DNA from: Eutypella sp. D-1
Taxonomy: Eukaryota; Ascomycota; Sordariomycetes; Xylariales; Diatrypaceae
Direction: 5' to 3'
Assembly (NCBI GenBank): GCA_023313575.1
Contig: JAJTTP010000004.1
Span: 2,356,001 to 2,420,000 of the forward strand
DNA length: 64,000 nucleotides
Shown: positions 11,680 to 23,651 of the stretch, one piece after another
Position numbering within the stretch: the first letter of the stretch is position 1
Layout of the letters: each line of letters begins with the position of its first letter
Program-made: the position numbers and the translations under genes
The notes under the pieces: generated by a model
What the model was told of the DNA's origin: nothing
The model's database searches: none
The model's input: the letters and a program-made list of their open reading frames with translations, nothing else

Positions 11680-12703
11680 TGATGCATCGAAGAGGCTTGG
11701 TACTAGCGGAATGTCTATAATCCGAATAATCAGTTATATAATTGATTACGCATAATAAAATCGTGATTATAGACCTTTTATGAACTGGCTATACGTATCA
11801 GTCCTGATGCTTCAAAACGGCCTACTTGGCTCCCGACGCAAAACAGCGAGACCAGTGCCTCAAACGCGGAAATGTAGTCGTGGAGCCATGAAGGGCAAAA
11901 GCAGAGGCCTCGCCTTACTTCTTCGACCTTGGTGGACCTAGATGGTCAGGTGGACCACGCTTCGTTGGGGTGATGTAGCCCGGCGAATTAGGCGCGGAGG
12001 GGGAGGAACCCGCGGCCTTGCCTTTGCCGACTGCGTAGTCCGTCTTCTGGTCACCATAGACCACTATATTCCAATTGTCAGACATTAATATTTCAGGTAT
12101 TTGTGGACAGGTACTCAATACTCGCACGTCATACGATCGTTATAGTCCTTGAACTCTAAACGATGCTTCCAGAGAGTCTCGTGCAGTCTATACGGGACGT
12201 CCAAAGAGATCGCTTGTCGGTGATGATGATGATGAATGATGTATATTACGTCCAGGTGGACCATACCATCTAGGGCTATCTCCATAGGTACCTCACAGGT
12301 AGGATTATCTAGACGGCTAGGTGCCGCCACTGTGTAGTGTATAGGGCGGCTGGAGTAGGTCTGATTCCTAGAGGGCTCAGACTGTACCAACGTGTTATGG
12401 TTGGCATACCTAGGAAATCGAACCGCTTGTCGGTACGAAGTACTGGCACAAACACTTCTATTCTAGGAAGGTGGACCTCGCTATGCACCGATCTAATTGG
12501 TTACCTGAGAGCCAGGCCGGTGTGAGTGGCATAGTATTATTTCAACGGATAAATCCGGGGTTATTCTTTAGACATAGCCATCTCCCTTTCTCACATAGCT
12601 GTCCTTATCTAGGGGTTTTTTTTTTTCAACTCGGAAGCACCTTAGATTTATCAACGAAGAAAGCTCGGCAGGCCTTTCTCTGTAGCCCTCGGTGATATTT
12701 TTA
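11680..12703. other. intergenic with two doubtful minus-strand frames
   Basis: Two small minus-strand frames (about 12390-12115, 91 residues, and 12127-11915, 70 residues) could be exons of one small gene: the first contains PYRLHETLWKHRLEFKDYND and the second VVYGDQKTDYAVGKGK. I could not find a splice that joins them in frame, and the histidine run in the first comes from an ATG/ATC microsatellite near 12222-12242. I therefore do not call a gene. A T-run of about 11 lies at 12617-12627. Confidence 0.3.
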
Positions 12704-13892
12704 TTATGATGTTATGGTATTGCCCTCGCTCTTTGCGGCCTTGTCTATCAGGGGAGAAATCCCATACCCTCTGCTTATAAGAAGCTTCGTAACTTCTTCC
12801 AATAAACGAGATCCTACCTGCTTCCCCTCCGTGGAATCCGCATAGGGTGTAGGGCTAATATCAAAATCATGAGCATATGACCATAGAAGTAAGTGACAAT
12901 GGCCCATGTATAGGGACTTGAGTCTTGACTCACCTAGTAACCTTTCCGTCTCTCAGATACTTCCCGGAAAGACCGGGTTCCGAAGACGTGACAGCATGGA
13001 CTTCGAGACGTGCCCCTTGCTCCACCGAGCGCGCATGAAGCCGGTAAATGAACCGGGTCGCTATGCTAGCGGCGTCGGGAAAGATGCCCGACGCGCAAAA
13101 TCCCGGAGTCACCGTCAGCACCTCCAGGATGGCCGGGTCTACGCGCGCGGCAAGCTCACGCGTGAACAGGACGATGAACAGCTTCGAGGTGAAGTACTCC
13201 TGCGTGCAGGTCATTTTCAGATCGTGGTCGCTGTGGAATTCAGAGAGCACGTCGTCGGCGTCTGCGGGCGGCGGCGCGTAGCCTGAAAATGCGTGCGCTT
13301 CTGACGTCACTAGTACTAGACGGCCTGGCACCCCGGCCGCGGTATCTGTAGGGGTATCCGGGGCCTCGTGGGCCAGGAATGGGATTAGATGGAGGGCGAG
13401 GTACGCGGTGCTGCGGAAATTAATCTGCATCATTTGGGACCAACCACCGTCAACTCGGCGCCGGTCCTTGAGGATCACCCCGGCGTTCAGGAGCGCGACG
13501 TCGATGCGCCCGATCCCGTCGACGCGCAGCTTCTCGACGAAGCCGTCGACCGACCCGAGGGAATCCATGTCGAGCTCGTACAGCAGGACCTGTGCGCCGG
13601 GTACCTTGGCAAGGAAGTCCTGGCGTGTCTTCTCGGCTTTCTCCATGTTCCTCGCTGCCAAGATCAGCCGCGCGCCTAGCTGCACCACTTCCGCCGCTGC
13701 CTTGAGGCCTACGCCTGCCGTTGCCCCCGTCACGAGTACCGTGCGCCCGGATAGGCATGAGGCCGGTGGCGGGGCTGGATACCCGGTTAGTTTCTGGCGC
13801 ACTGCGAACATTAGCGGTCCGTGGTCCGAGAAGTCGGTTAGACGATGCGCGCCTAGTATCATCTGGACTGGATCAGGTAGGAACGCCATCAT
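12704..13892 (-). CDS. short-chain dehydrogenase/reductase (retinol-dehydrogenase-like)
   Basis: Two exons on the minus strand, 13892-12934 and 12854-12704, with a 79-base GTGAGT..TTAG intron, give 369 residues. The first exon alone would stop right after the splice site; the second adds a tail (SPTPYADSTEGKQVGSRLLE) that matches the usual end of this fungal SDR group. Seen motifs: cofactor-binding TGATAGVG (55-62), NAG (136-138), the catalytic serine in LVTSEAH (about 197) and YFTSK (Y233, K237). These enzymes are NAD(P)-dependent oxidoreductases of alcohols or ketones, and the WW-domain-oxidoreductase-like layout fits lipid or small-molecule substrates. No signal peptide. GC content is clearly higher than in the flanking DNA. 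The substrate is unknown. Confidence 0.88.
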
Positions 13893-15846
13893 TTTTTTCC
13901 GCGAGGATATCGGATGCGTAGTGATAGTTGGCTACGTGATAGCTCCGGGCCGCGTTGCAAGTATGTAGGTGTTGTAAATATGTGGGATCGAAAATCTAGT
14001 TACTCCTGTTAAAGTTTGGCTTCGGACTATTTACCTAGACGGAGCTGGACTCAGCTGGTGCTATCACTATTGGCTTAAACTAGGTTTGGAATGCAATTCA
14101 AAGGTTGTCTGAGACACGACACCGCAGGGCGCTCATTAGATTTACTAGGTATATATAGGCTAGGAGAGGAGATCCGCGTCTCGGCCTAGGGGAGAGGGGA
14201 CCCGGCGATTTTCGGATAGACACTAGTCCCGCCCCGCACTGACTGAATCCTGCGGGGGATGATGGACGACAGATAGTGTCGATAGCGCTATGGACGCTGG
14301 GGAATGTTGATCCTTTGCCAAGATGAGGATGGGAATATCCACGGAAATATCGTGGGCTGAGACAACTGTCATCAGCTTCGCAGAGCCCGGTCCGTAAACA
14401 CAATTTTGCTAGTAGGTAACTCTAGGAACTGGTAGTTTCTGATGCCGAGAAGAAGAAAGTAAATCGTGACAGACAGCTGCGAGGAGGGAGTGCAAAATCT
14501 ACTTTGAGCTGTATAGGCTATGTCACGTAGCCCCCGGCTACCTATAAGGGGGATGGTACTTCAGGCTAGCTATCCTTTGGATCATACATAACGTGGATAT
14601 TATTCTGAATTCAACATGGTGGTTTACAGTATTCGCTTAGATCAAGATGAAGAGCTTTAAACTTATTTAGCAGTTCCAATCCTGAGTCTATGGAAGGCAG
14701 TAAGGGGTTGGAAGGGCGTAACTAATGTCAAACGCTTAGAGAATATGTATCTGATAATACCTAAGTACTGTTCTTCCCGAGGTCGTATTTGGTTATGTCA
14801 ATATGTGTCAATAAGAGCCGAACGCTTTATAGAAACATTGAATATGATGATGGATTTGCTAAATGCGGCAGGTGGGGCTGGGATACGTATATACTTCGCT
14901 GGATGTAATTATTGAACGCGCTTATCACCCGCTCCGGATTTGACAGCACAAGCCACAGAATTTAGACGGGAAGGCGCTTAAATTCGGACAGATTGAAAGG
15001 CGCTACGGCCTGTCTCCAATGCCGTGATTACCAAATGCCTACTACCCAGGTACATGCTCAGGTACCCCGAGGACGGAGAATTGTACCTTGCCCTTATGAC
15101 CTCTTTTGTGATTCCCCATGCTGCACATTTCAGTATAATACGTTTTACCTTATACCGTAGGTACTTCTCAGAAGCAATGAAACCGACGTATTATCGATCT
15201 GCACCTGCAGCCTTTTAGTCGCGTTATCTCAAAACCTATTGTACCTAGGTACTTGTTACTCATGTACTGTACGTAAAGAGGTAGCTTCACTGCTCATACT
15301 TCGAGGTTGCCCAGGTACCAGACTTGCCAGACTTACCCCATCTGGGCAGGTACGTCTCTCCCACAGCTGCACAGGTACCTTCAATGCGACCACCACCGCT
15401 TGCACCTCCATTACATACATGTAGGTCCGGTACTAGTGGTACAGGCCCGGGTTCTTATCGCAATCTTCACTGTTAGGGCACCTACACACTTTCCAAGCTT
15501 AGAAGGAAGGAAAGGGTTCCTCTACTTTTTGTCTTTTCCTCCTCAAATCTAACACAACACAATTCTACTACCTACACAATTATACTCACCTTGACCTACA
15601 CACACTCCTACACATACTCCTACACAAACTCCTACACCAAATACCCCAAATTTCCAATACCAGCTCTGCAAGGAGAATTACTTTCTCACCTTTACATTGA
15701 ACTGCTACGAATTCAAACCCTTTACGCCCCTACGCCCCCGTTTTCTTCCTCCACCACCGTTGACAACACAACTCTCTTGAACTGGTTAAACAGTAGAATC
15801 CCCTCGCATCTCGAGAAATATCTCGAGATAATCATCCAATCCCGAC
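13893..15846. other. intergenic, 1.95 kb, with AGGTAC-rich promoter segment
   Basis: No supported gene. Between about 15045 and 15430 the sequence AGGTAC or GGTACC recurs many times on both strands. From 15590 to 15640 a TACACA/ACTCCTACAC repeat occurs in the presumed 5' leader of the next gene. An open frame at 15591-15944 reads through this leader and is not supported as protein (low-complexity YTHSYTYSYT). Confidence 0.5.
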
Positions 15847-17485
15847 ATGGCGGCAGCCGAATCTGCCCAGTCCTCCGCAATGGCTGCCGCTCCGAACAAG
15901 TCCTCCCGACAATCCCCTCCTCCCACCCAAACCAAACGCGATAAAAAGCGACAGTTATTGAGCGACAGACTGGTCGTATTGGCAGACCAGTTTAACCGTG
16001 ATCGGGACAGAACATACCGTGAAGAATTACAGAAGATCCAAGTCGACGTTAACCTCGTCGGCCGCGTCGACCCTTACGCCGACCGCCCCCTAGATGAGAT
16101 CGATCGTGGTTTCCGGGAATTGTCCCAGGCCAGCGATGGCGGCTCTACGAGAACACTCCTGGAAATGGCAGGTCCTAGTTTCCAGGAGTGGGTGAATGAG
16201 ATTGGTGACTTGGTTGAGCGTCGCGATTTCGAGTTGACTTCTCATAAGGTATGTTGAGCGAGTCCCCCTCCCTTCTTGACTGTTTTTCGATTGTCCATCG
16301 ATCGGTCGCTAACTGATGTTCGCACGCATTATAGTATCAGTACGATCGCAAGGTCCAGTTCCTCCACAACAACCACGCTTATAGGATAGAGGTTGCCAGA
16401 CGAGAACACAAACACCTTTCCAGTACTCTTCGGGATCGTCTTGTCAACACCATCACTTCTAAGAAGTACCGATTAGGTAAAGAAAAGGAAGCCCTCGAGA
16501 TCTCCGACAGCAACGCCCTACTTCTACACCCCAACCAGTTCAGCCTGACCAACCCCGCGAGCCCCGGCGGCACCCACGGGAAGCGAAATACTCGCCTGCG
16601 TAGGGAGATGGAAGACCTTCCGGGGTTTTCCGAGAACAAGAAGAGGAAGCGCAATGGCGGCGACGATGACGGCTCACCCGCCCCTTCGCGGAGAGCCCTG
16701 GACACCTCCAATACCACACCTTTATGGCAGAGTGACCGGTTCCGAACCTTGCGTAAGGAGGCTGGTCCCGTATATAGCATCGACAAGTTGTTCACCGACA
16801 AGGAGCTCTCCCTGACCTACAATCAATCGGCCATGGCGGCTCATAAACATCTTCTCACACGACGCGATGCTAATGGCAACGTCATTACTCCACCGGATGG
16901 AAGCGAAGCGGGCAATGGAGAACGCAATGACGATGAGGACGGCGCGGAGCCGGCCGCTGCTCCCATGATGGAGAGACAACACTCGCATACGACCCGGAGC
17001 ACACGCGGAGGCCACAACAACCACAACTTTGTGGATGATAAGGTTTTGGGTATAGAAGGGCTGGCGAACTTCGACCTCGCCAATCTGGAGAAATTGGCGC
17101 CGCAGCAGCCCAAACTGCCGCCTCTGATCCATTCGCACTACTCCAAGGCGTACGTCAAGTCGGAGTCGAACACGCCTACTTCCCTGTCAACGGATGATGC
17201 GCAGCACGACATGACAGTGATCAAGGTATTCAAGAACTACCAGAACCAGCACGGCACGGGGTCGAACCTCGACACGGCCAACGGCGGCCGGGGCATCCTC
17301 GAGGCCATGGTCCCGGCGCCGCCGCACCACCACCACCGACGAAACAACAAGTTCGTGGGCTACGCGCAGAACGAGCGGCCGCCGATCGAGCAGCTCTCGG
17401 AATCCCTCGGCATCCCGAGCAGCGTGCGCGAGGACCTCATGGGCATGGGCCACGCGCCCCTCAGCGTGCCGACCATCGGCTCGCC

Positions 17486-17519
<34 letters not shown>

Positions 17520-17597
17520 ACGTCGATGAGTAGACAGAGCAGCCTTGGCGGCGTCGCGATGAGTCGCTCTGGAAGCGCAAGGGGAAAGCGGAAGTAA
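15847..17597 (+). CDS. Sds3/Dep1-like histone deacetylase complex subunit
   Basis: Two exons, 15847-16248 and 16335-17597, with an 86-base intron, give 554 residues. After a Ala/Ser-rich start the protein has a strongly helical, charged stretch (LLSDRLVVLADQFNRDRDRT and REELQKIQVDVNLVGRVDPY, about residues 38-80), then a helix-rich segment YDRKVQFLHNNHAYRIEVA spanning the second exon start. This matches the Sds3-like domain of fungal Rpd3-type deacetylase complexes, which scaffolds the complex and bridges it to chromatin. The rest is largely disordered, with a KKRKR patch, poly-histidine and a run of ten glycines (DNA 17488-17519) near the end. Nuclear location is inferred. I am confident of the family but not whether it is the Sds3 or the Dep1 orthologue. 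Confidence 0.78.
17488..17519. repeat. GGC microsatellite coding for poly-glycine
   Basis: About ten GGC units in frame near the C-terminus of the Sds3-like protein. It probably varies in length between strains. Confidence 0.8.
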
Positions 17598-19394
17598 GGG
17601 AGGATTTGGACAACCAGGCAACGCAACCGAAGTCGTGCTTTGGTTTATACAAGATACTACGTACGTCATGTCACGTCGCGTTAGGTTTACACTGGAGTAC
17701 GGTCTTTTTTTCCCTTTCTTTCTTTTTTGTAGATTCGATTGGTAAGACCGGAGAAAGGGGATGGGGGAAAGGGGGGGAGTCGGTGTTATTGTTGTTGTTG
17801 TTGTTGCATAGTTTCCCGGACACGTCAACTTTACGAAAGCATACCTCACTCTTGTTACGGCGCGGATAATACGCCGAGAGAAGAAGAAGGAGAGAGAGAG
17901 AGAGAACTGTAGCGCGAAGCATTAGGATGGAAACATGGTCTTCCTTTTCATTGTTCGATTTCCCTTTCCCTTTCTTCCTATGTGTATTCCACTCTTCAAT
18001 GTTTGCCGTCGTTTTTGGGGGGTTTTGTCATTTACAACTATATCACCCCTCGGTCGGCAGGACATGGCCATGGCGCCTTCAGCCCCTGTGTCTGTTTTCG
18101 GCAGCGCGCGTGGTCGCATGGATGGATGGATAGGATGGATACATGGATGGTTAGGAAATACAGCGATATGAATTTACACCTGATGAAATTTGTATGTGTA
18201 ATAGATGTCATGACGTGAGTAACTACGGATATACCGGCTTGGTATGGTATGGTATGGTATGTTCTGCTTAAGTAATTGCTCTGATCTTGTAGGCTATTGA
18301 CTTTAAGGCGGTGGTAGTGCGATTTGGGTATATATTGCATCGCGGACTGCTGTCCGGGTTATGTTTGGCATAACGGCTGGACTTGGCTATATTGCCCAGG
18401 TGGATGGATGCCGTAGGTTATATAATACGTTCTACGGGTACCGCACTATATACGCACGCAGAAGTAACTTTTCCGCTGTTCGAACATGTGGATACGTGGT
18501 ATAAGATCATGAAATATCCAATATCTTCCAACTAAGGTCCTTATCTGCGGATGTGATACAACCTGGAAACCTTAACTCTAAGTTACTTTCGCGGAGGTAC
18601 CTGAGACGATACGAACCTTACCTAAGTAGACGTGATGACGTGAGCCGTGCTCCGAATCTCGGGGCTGTGATTGGATGAGTTTCAAGGGTGTCTGTTAGGT
18701 GAAAGCTGAACTGCCTCGACAGCTCGACTGCCCAAGATACATACCTAAGTACACTACTGATAAAGACGCTAACCTTATAAAGACAGTGGGGGAAGTTGGA
18801 CCTTGGTGGGCTGGACTGGGTCGGTATTTCCTTTTAGGTAGCGGCGGATGGGAAACGGGGGAATCCACCCAAAGTAAACAAACCAACTAAGGACGGGAAC
18901 TTCTTCAAGGCTGATTGATCATTTGCTTCCGAGGTCCTATACCCGTTCCATGATATATGCCCACCAGTTTAGTATACTTGGAAGATCAACTTGGAGCTTT
19001 CCATTATCTTGGTCGTTATCGATAGCTACTTCCCATACCATACCTTACTATTATTACCTACCTACCCCCCCTGCTACAGGCTCCTGCCACTTACCGGATC
19101 CATCCATAACTAACACACCTATCTATCTATCTAACGTTACGACGCGGTTCCTACGTAACCCGCCACGATCCCACCACCATCACGCAGGGCCGGGAAATAA
19201 CCTTTTTGTATAAAAAAAGAAGATAACATGATGCAAGACACGTCTAGCCAAGCCTAATCGGAACCGTAATCAATCGCGTAGTTCGACCGACTAAACCTAC
19301 TGGACGGGCCTTGCTACCTCGTCGCGACACGTGCAACGTAGTCTCATTCACACCTTCTATTTTAACACATACCCCCCGCCGCCCCCGAGAACCC
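17598..19394. other. intergenic, 1.8 kb, microsatellite-rich
   Basis: 3' flank of the Sds3-like gene and promoter of the AT-hook gene. It holds several simple repeats: GTT units at 17788-17806, AG units at 17895-17905, GGATGGAT/ATGGATGG near 18115-18150, TATGG units at 18241-18262 and CTAT units near 19118-19132. No supported gene. Confidence 0.55.
18241..18262. repeat. GGTAT pentanucleotide repeat
   Basis: About four tandem GGTAT units in intergenic DNA. Confidence 0.75.
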
Positions 19395-22300
19395 ATGGCG
19401 GACGAAGACGACGATGTCGGGCGCTACTACTCGTCCCCGGATCCCCTAACCGATGACATCGCCGCGCCGAGCTCCGCGCGCGGCCCCATATCCACCATTA
19501 CCACCGCGACGCGACGCACCCTTGCTTCCGCAGCTAAGAACAGCAACGGCGACTTCTCCGCCGCGCGAAGATTCCCACCCCCGTATCTCGACCGCTCCGA
19601 CCTCTCGCTCCCGTACAACACCAACGTGAACAGCAGCTCCCCCGTCAAGGGCTCCGCCGTCAGTTCCGGCCGTCGGTCCCCGCGAAAACGCACCTTCGAG
19701 CTAGACGTCGGAGATGACCGCTCGCCGCAGCGCATTTTCGTCACCGTCGAGGCGGACGGTTCCATGGCGTCGACATCGGCGGCAGCGACAGGAGCGGGAG
19801 GAGCATCGTCGACGGCTACGAAACGCGGCGTCAAGCGCAAATTATTCCTTCCCCCCTCTTCCCCGACTAAGGGCCGGGGCAGCGGCAGGGGCAACGGCGG
19901 CGGCCCCACGGTCCTCCATGGCGAGGAGATCGAGACTACGTCTGTTCCGCTGCGCGGCCTCACTGATGATGAGGGCGAGAGCCGGCGCCAAGGTGACGAG
20001 AATGAGAATACGGCGACGCCAAGGAAGCGCGGGCGTCCGCGCAAGAGTAACGGCACGCCTATGCCGACCAAGGGCCGGCGGAGAGCCGGCACGCCCGTGG
20101 CGAAGAAGTCGACGACAGCTACAACGACACAGCAGAAGAAGCGTCGGAAGCCGCCGGTTGAGGCTGCTGCTAGTAGCGATGTACCACTCCCCGGCTCCGA
20201 GATCAGCATGGGCAGCGACGTGCCGACCGTCGAGATGGACATGATGATGGGAACCGAGAGTGTGGACGTAGATGCGGACGCGACGCCGAAGCCGCCGAGG
20301 GCCGCGAAGAAAGCGAGGATCCGAAAAACGCCTGCGAAAGACCCCACCGGAGCCGAGCCCGCCGCGCCGTCCTCCACCGCTAGCAGACCTACCGGCAGGA
20401 AACGCGGCCGGCCCCGCAAGGCCCTGATGCCGGACGAGCTGGCCCCGCTGACCGAGAGCGAGGCCGAACGTAGTATTGTCGCAAGGGCGGATCGTCGTGG
20501 CGTTGATGATAACAACGACAACGATACTGATAATAACGCGCTGCCGCCTCTACCGCGAGCCGATGTCCCGCAGCCGGACGCTGAAGAAGAGGAAGATCTG
20601 CTGATGCTCGATTCCACGCCCCGGGGGACCGGGACGGGGATGCGGGATTTTGCGAACGGGAACATACGGCCGAGCTCTGCGGAACAGCAAGGAACCGGAA
20701 CGTCGCCGCGACACCACCGTCTTACCTCGGACGACGGATATGTCGATGACGACGACGACGGAGGCGGCTACGCGCCGATGATGGAGCAGCAGAGCGAGGA
20801 CGGCGCGTCGGAGTCGGACTTAGGTGCTGGGGAGCCGACGCAGACGCAAAATAGACAGGATACCCTGGCGCAAGCGGCGGACTTCAGCATGATCGGCCTC
20901 GACTCCCTGCAGTCGTTCCAGGCGTCGTTCCAAGGTGATCTGAGCCGTATTCCCTCCGAGGGGGGCGGCCGGCTGCTGGAGCCGCAGTCTGAGATTGGCG
21001 AGGAGACCGGGCTTATTATTAATCAGACTCTCGAGTCCTTGCGTCGAAGTACGCAGACGGAAGGGGAGGCAGAAGTGGAGGCGGAGAATCACGAGGATGA
21101 GAGTCTTGTGGAAGTTAGTCGACAGGCCTGGCCAAGGGAGGAGGAGGAGGAGCCGTCGCGTAGCAGCCGTAGTCGTAGCCCGCGACGCCCGCCGCCCAGG
21201 GCCCGGCCGCTGAGCCGACAGGTCTTGGACCCGAGATCCGACGGCCATAGCAGGATCACCCACGTCGACGACTCCTTCTCTACGATCCCCGATAGTATCC
21301 TGCAGGCCGCCACCCCGCGCCGCGTGCCGATGCGGCGGACCTCCGCTGGCGTCGTCCCTGGGAGCAACGGAGATTTGTCTTCTTCTATCTACCGCCACGA
21401 TGGCGATGGCGATGGGGACGAGTTCTCTGAGATCCCGGATGCTGTTCTTGAAGCTGCTACGCCTGGGCCGTCTGCGCGCGCTATTGCTACTGCTGATGGT
21501 GGGGAGGAGGAGAGGCACGCAGAAGGTGAAGATGCTAATGCACATACACAAGCACCTGAGTCCGCTGCTGCTGCCGCTGCGAATAGGAGCGGGAGCGGCA
21601 GCCGACGGCCGAGCTTGGCGACGGCGTCGAATCGATTGCCCACGCCCGACGATACCTCGTCTTTGAATAATGGCTCTAGGAGAGCCGGGGATGAGGGGGG
21701 GGTTCCTGGACCTGGGCCTGCTAATACCAGCAATAACGTCAATGACAACACCAGCTACGCCAACGCTGAGGCTGCTGAGTCATCGGCCCCGCAAGCGCAA
21801 GCTGACGTCCCCTCCTCGCCTCCTGCGCCCCATACCCAGGTCATTGATTTCGGCGCTTCGGCTTCTTCTCAGTTCCAGCAGCAGCGGCAGCGGCGGGATC
21901 CGAGCGGTACACCCACGCCGCCTGGGCTCCGGAGGTCGTCGCCTACGCCGCGGCAACACCAGTACCAACAGCAAAACCAGCAACAGCACCACCAGCAACA
22001 GCAGCAACAACAAACATCCTCATTAGCGGGGCCGCAGCACACCCTCGAACCACCCGCGCAGACCTTCCGGCCCTCACTGTCCCCCATCGTCCGCGTCGCG
22101 CGCACCCTGCAGAGCGTGCTCTCTGACCGCTCGTCTCCTGAGGCTCGCGAGAGTAATCTCGGTAGTCCGTTTCGCAGCTCCTCGCTTGCGAGATCGCCGC
22201 CGCAGGCGAATACTTCCTCGGCCCACGCTAGCAATACTAATCACGACCGCGGTCTTGACGCACGTGCATCCTCGTCTTTCCATAACCCGAACGGCTCGTT

Positions 22301-23620
22301 CGCGCAGGGGCGGAGGAGCAGCCATACGGATAGTGCCCCTGTCGTCGGCGAGGTCGAAGATCCCTTCGGCCCGGAAATTCACGACGCTACATCGCAGCGG
22401 TCGTCGCGGCGGACGTCGGTGTATGGTCGTGGGGATGGGAATAACGATCGCGGTAGTGGACACTTTCATGGTGAAGTCCGTCCCGCCCAGCCAAGCGACG
22501 ACCCGATGGATATAAGCTGGGCTGGGCCTGAGGATGATCCGCGGACTTCTGCCTCCGCTAGCCTCTTCGGCCCTCACAGGAGTGTTGCGAGATCGGCCGC
22601 GGACGCCCTCGCAAATAGGTCTGGCCTGGAGCGTGGCGATGACCCTCTTGAAGACACAAGACGAGTATCCCAAGCCGCGAACCACGAAGCTGGGCCCGAG
22701 CAGAGACCGGACGACTCACAGGACGACGAGGACATCGGCGGCGTGACGTACCACGAGGACGAGGAAGACATGGATATCTGGGAGATCGAGGCGTCGCGGC
22801 CGACGCCTAGCAAGCACAGCTCCGACAACGACGACGAAGGCAGCGAGGAACAAGAGCAAGAGCCGGCGCCCCCTATAGCACAGGTGGTGCCACGGCCGCA
22901 GACGCGACAGTCCTTATCGCGACAGTCTCTCTCGCTCCTCCAGCAGGAGCCGACCCTGATCCTCGATGTCGAGCCCCCTCGCCGCAGCAAGATCCCGAGT
23001 CCCTGGCGCCGCAGCCGCACCACCAAGCGCCTCATCTATAAGGACGAGGTCATGAGCCCTTCTCAGATAGAGATTGAGGAGGGCACCGTCAGCGAGGAGG
23101 TAGATGAAGATGACTATGGTGATGAGGATCGTGTGCGGGAGCGTGAGCGCGAGCGCGAGGATAAGCGGCGGAGGTCGAGGATGTTGGAGCGTGATGAGGC
23201 TGAGATGCAGGCTCAGGAGGATCTGCTACGGCGGGCGAGTATACACGATCGTGAGGATCACGGAAGCGGAAGCGGAAGGGGAAGCGCAGAAGGCGAGCAT
23301 GGTGAAGAAGAGGGCGATGCTGATGCCTATGCTGATGCCTATGATATGATGGCCCAGCCATCTGACGGCAGCTCCGTGGTGGGTGAGGAGCAAGAAGCTA
23401 TGCCGGAACAAGACGAGCAGGAACTAGAGGAGCACGGGCACGAAGAGCGTTCACATGAGTCCGATGACTATTCTATGGTCGAGCGCCAATTACTCAGCGA
23501 GATCACCGCCGGCGGCGATGTCTCCCCCCAGCCTCGGTCCTCCCCGGCTTCACCCCCCGCCCCCGCCCCCGCCGCCGCTGATGATGAGGAATACTCCCTC
23601 GTCGGCCACTCTGATAGAAT

Positions 23621-23651
<31 letters not shown>

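Noticed and set aside
11915..12390. Two small minus-strand frames as a single gene
   Set aside because: No donor/acceptor pair joins them in frame, and part of the translation derives from a microsatellite.
15591..15944. 117-residue frame ahead of the Sds3-like gene
   Set aside because: Low-complexity YTHSYTYSYT translation of a TACACA repeat in the probable 5' leader, overlapping the real start in another frame.
19427..20665. 412-residue minus-strand frame and other long frames within 19.4-25.8 kb
   Set aside because: Shadows of the AT-hook gene; repeat-rich, proline/arginine or serine translations caused by GC bias.
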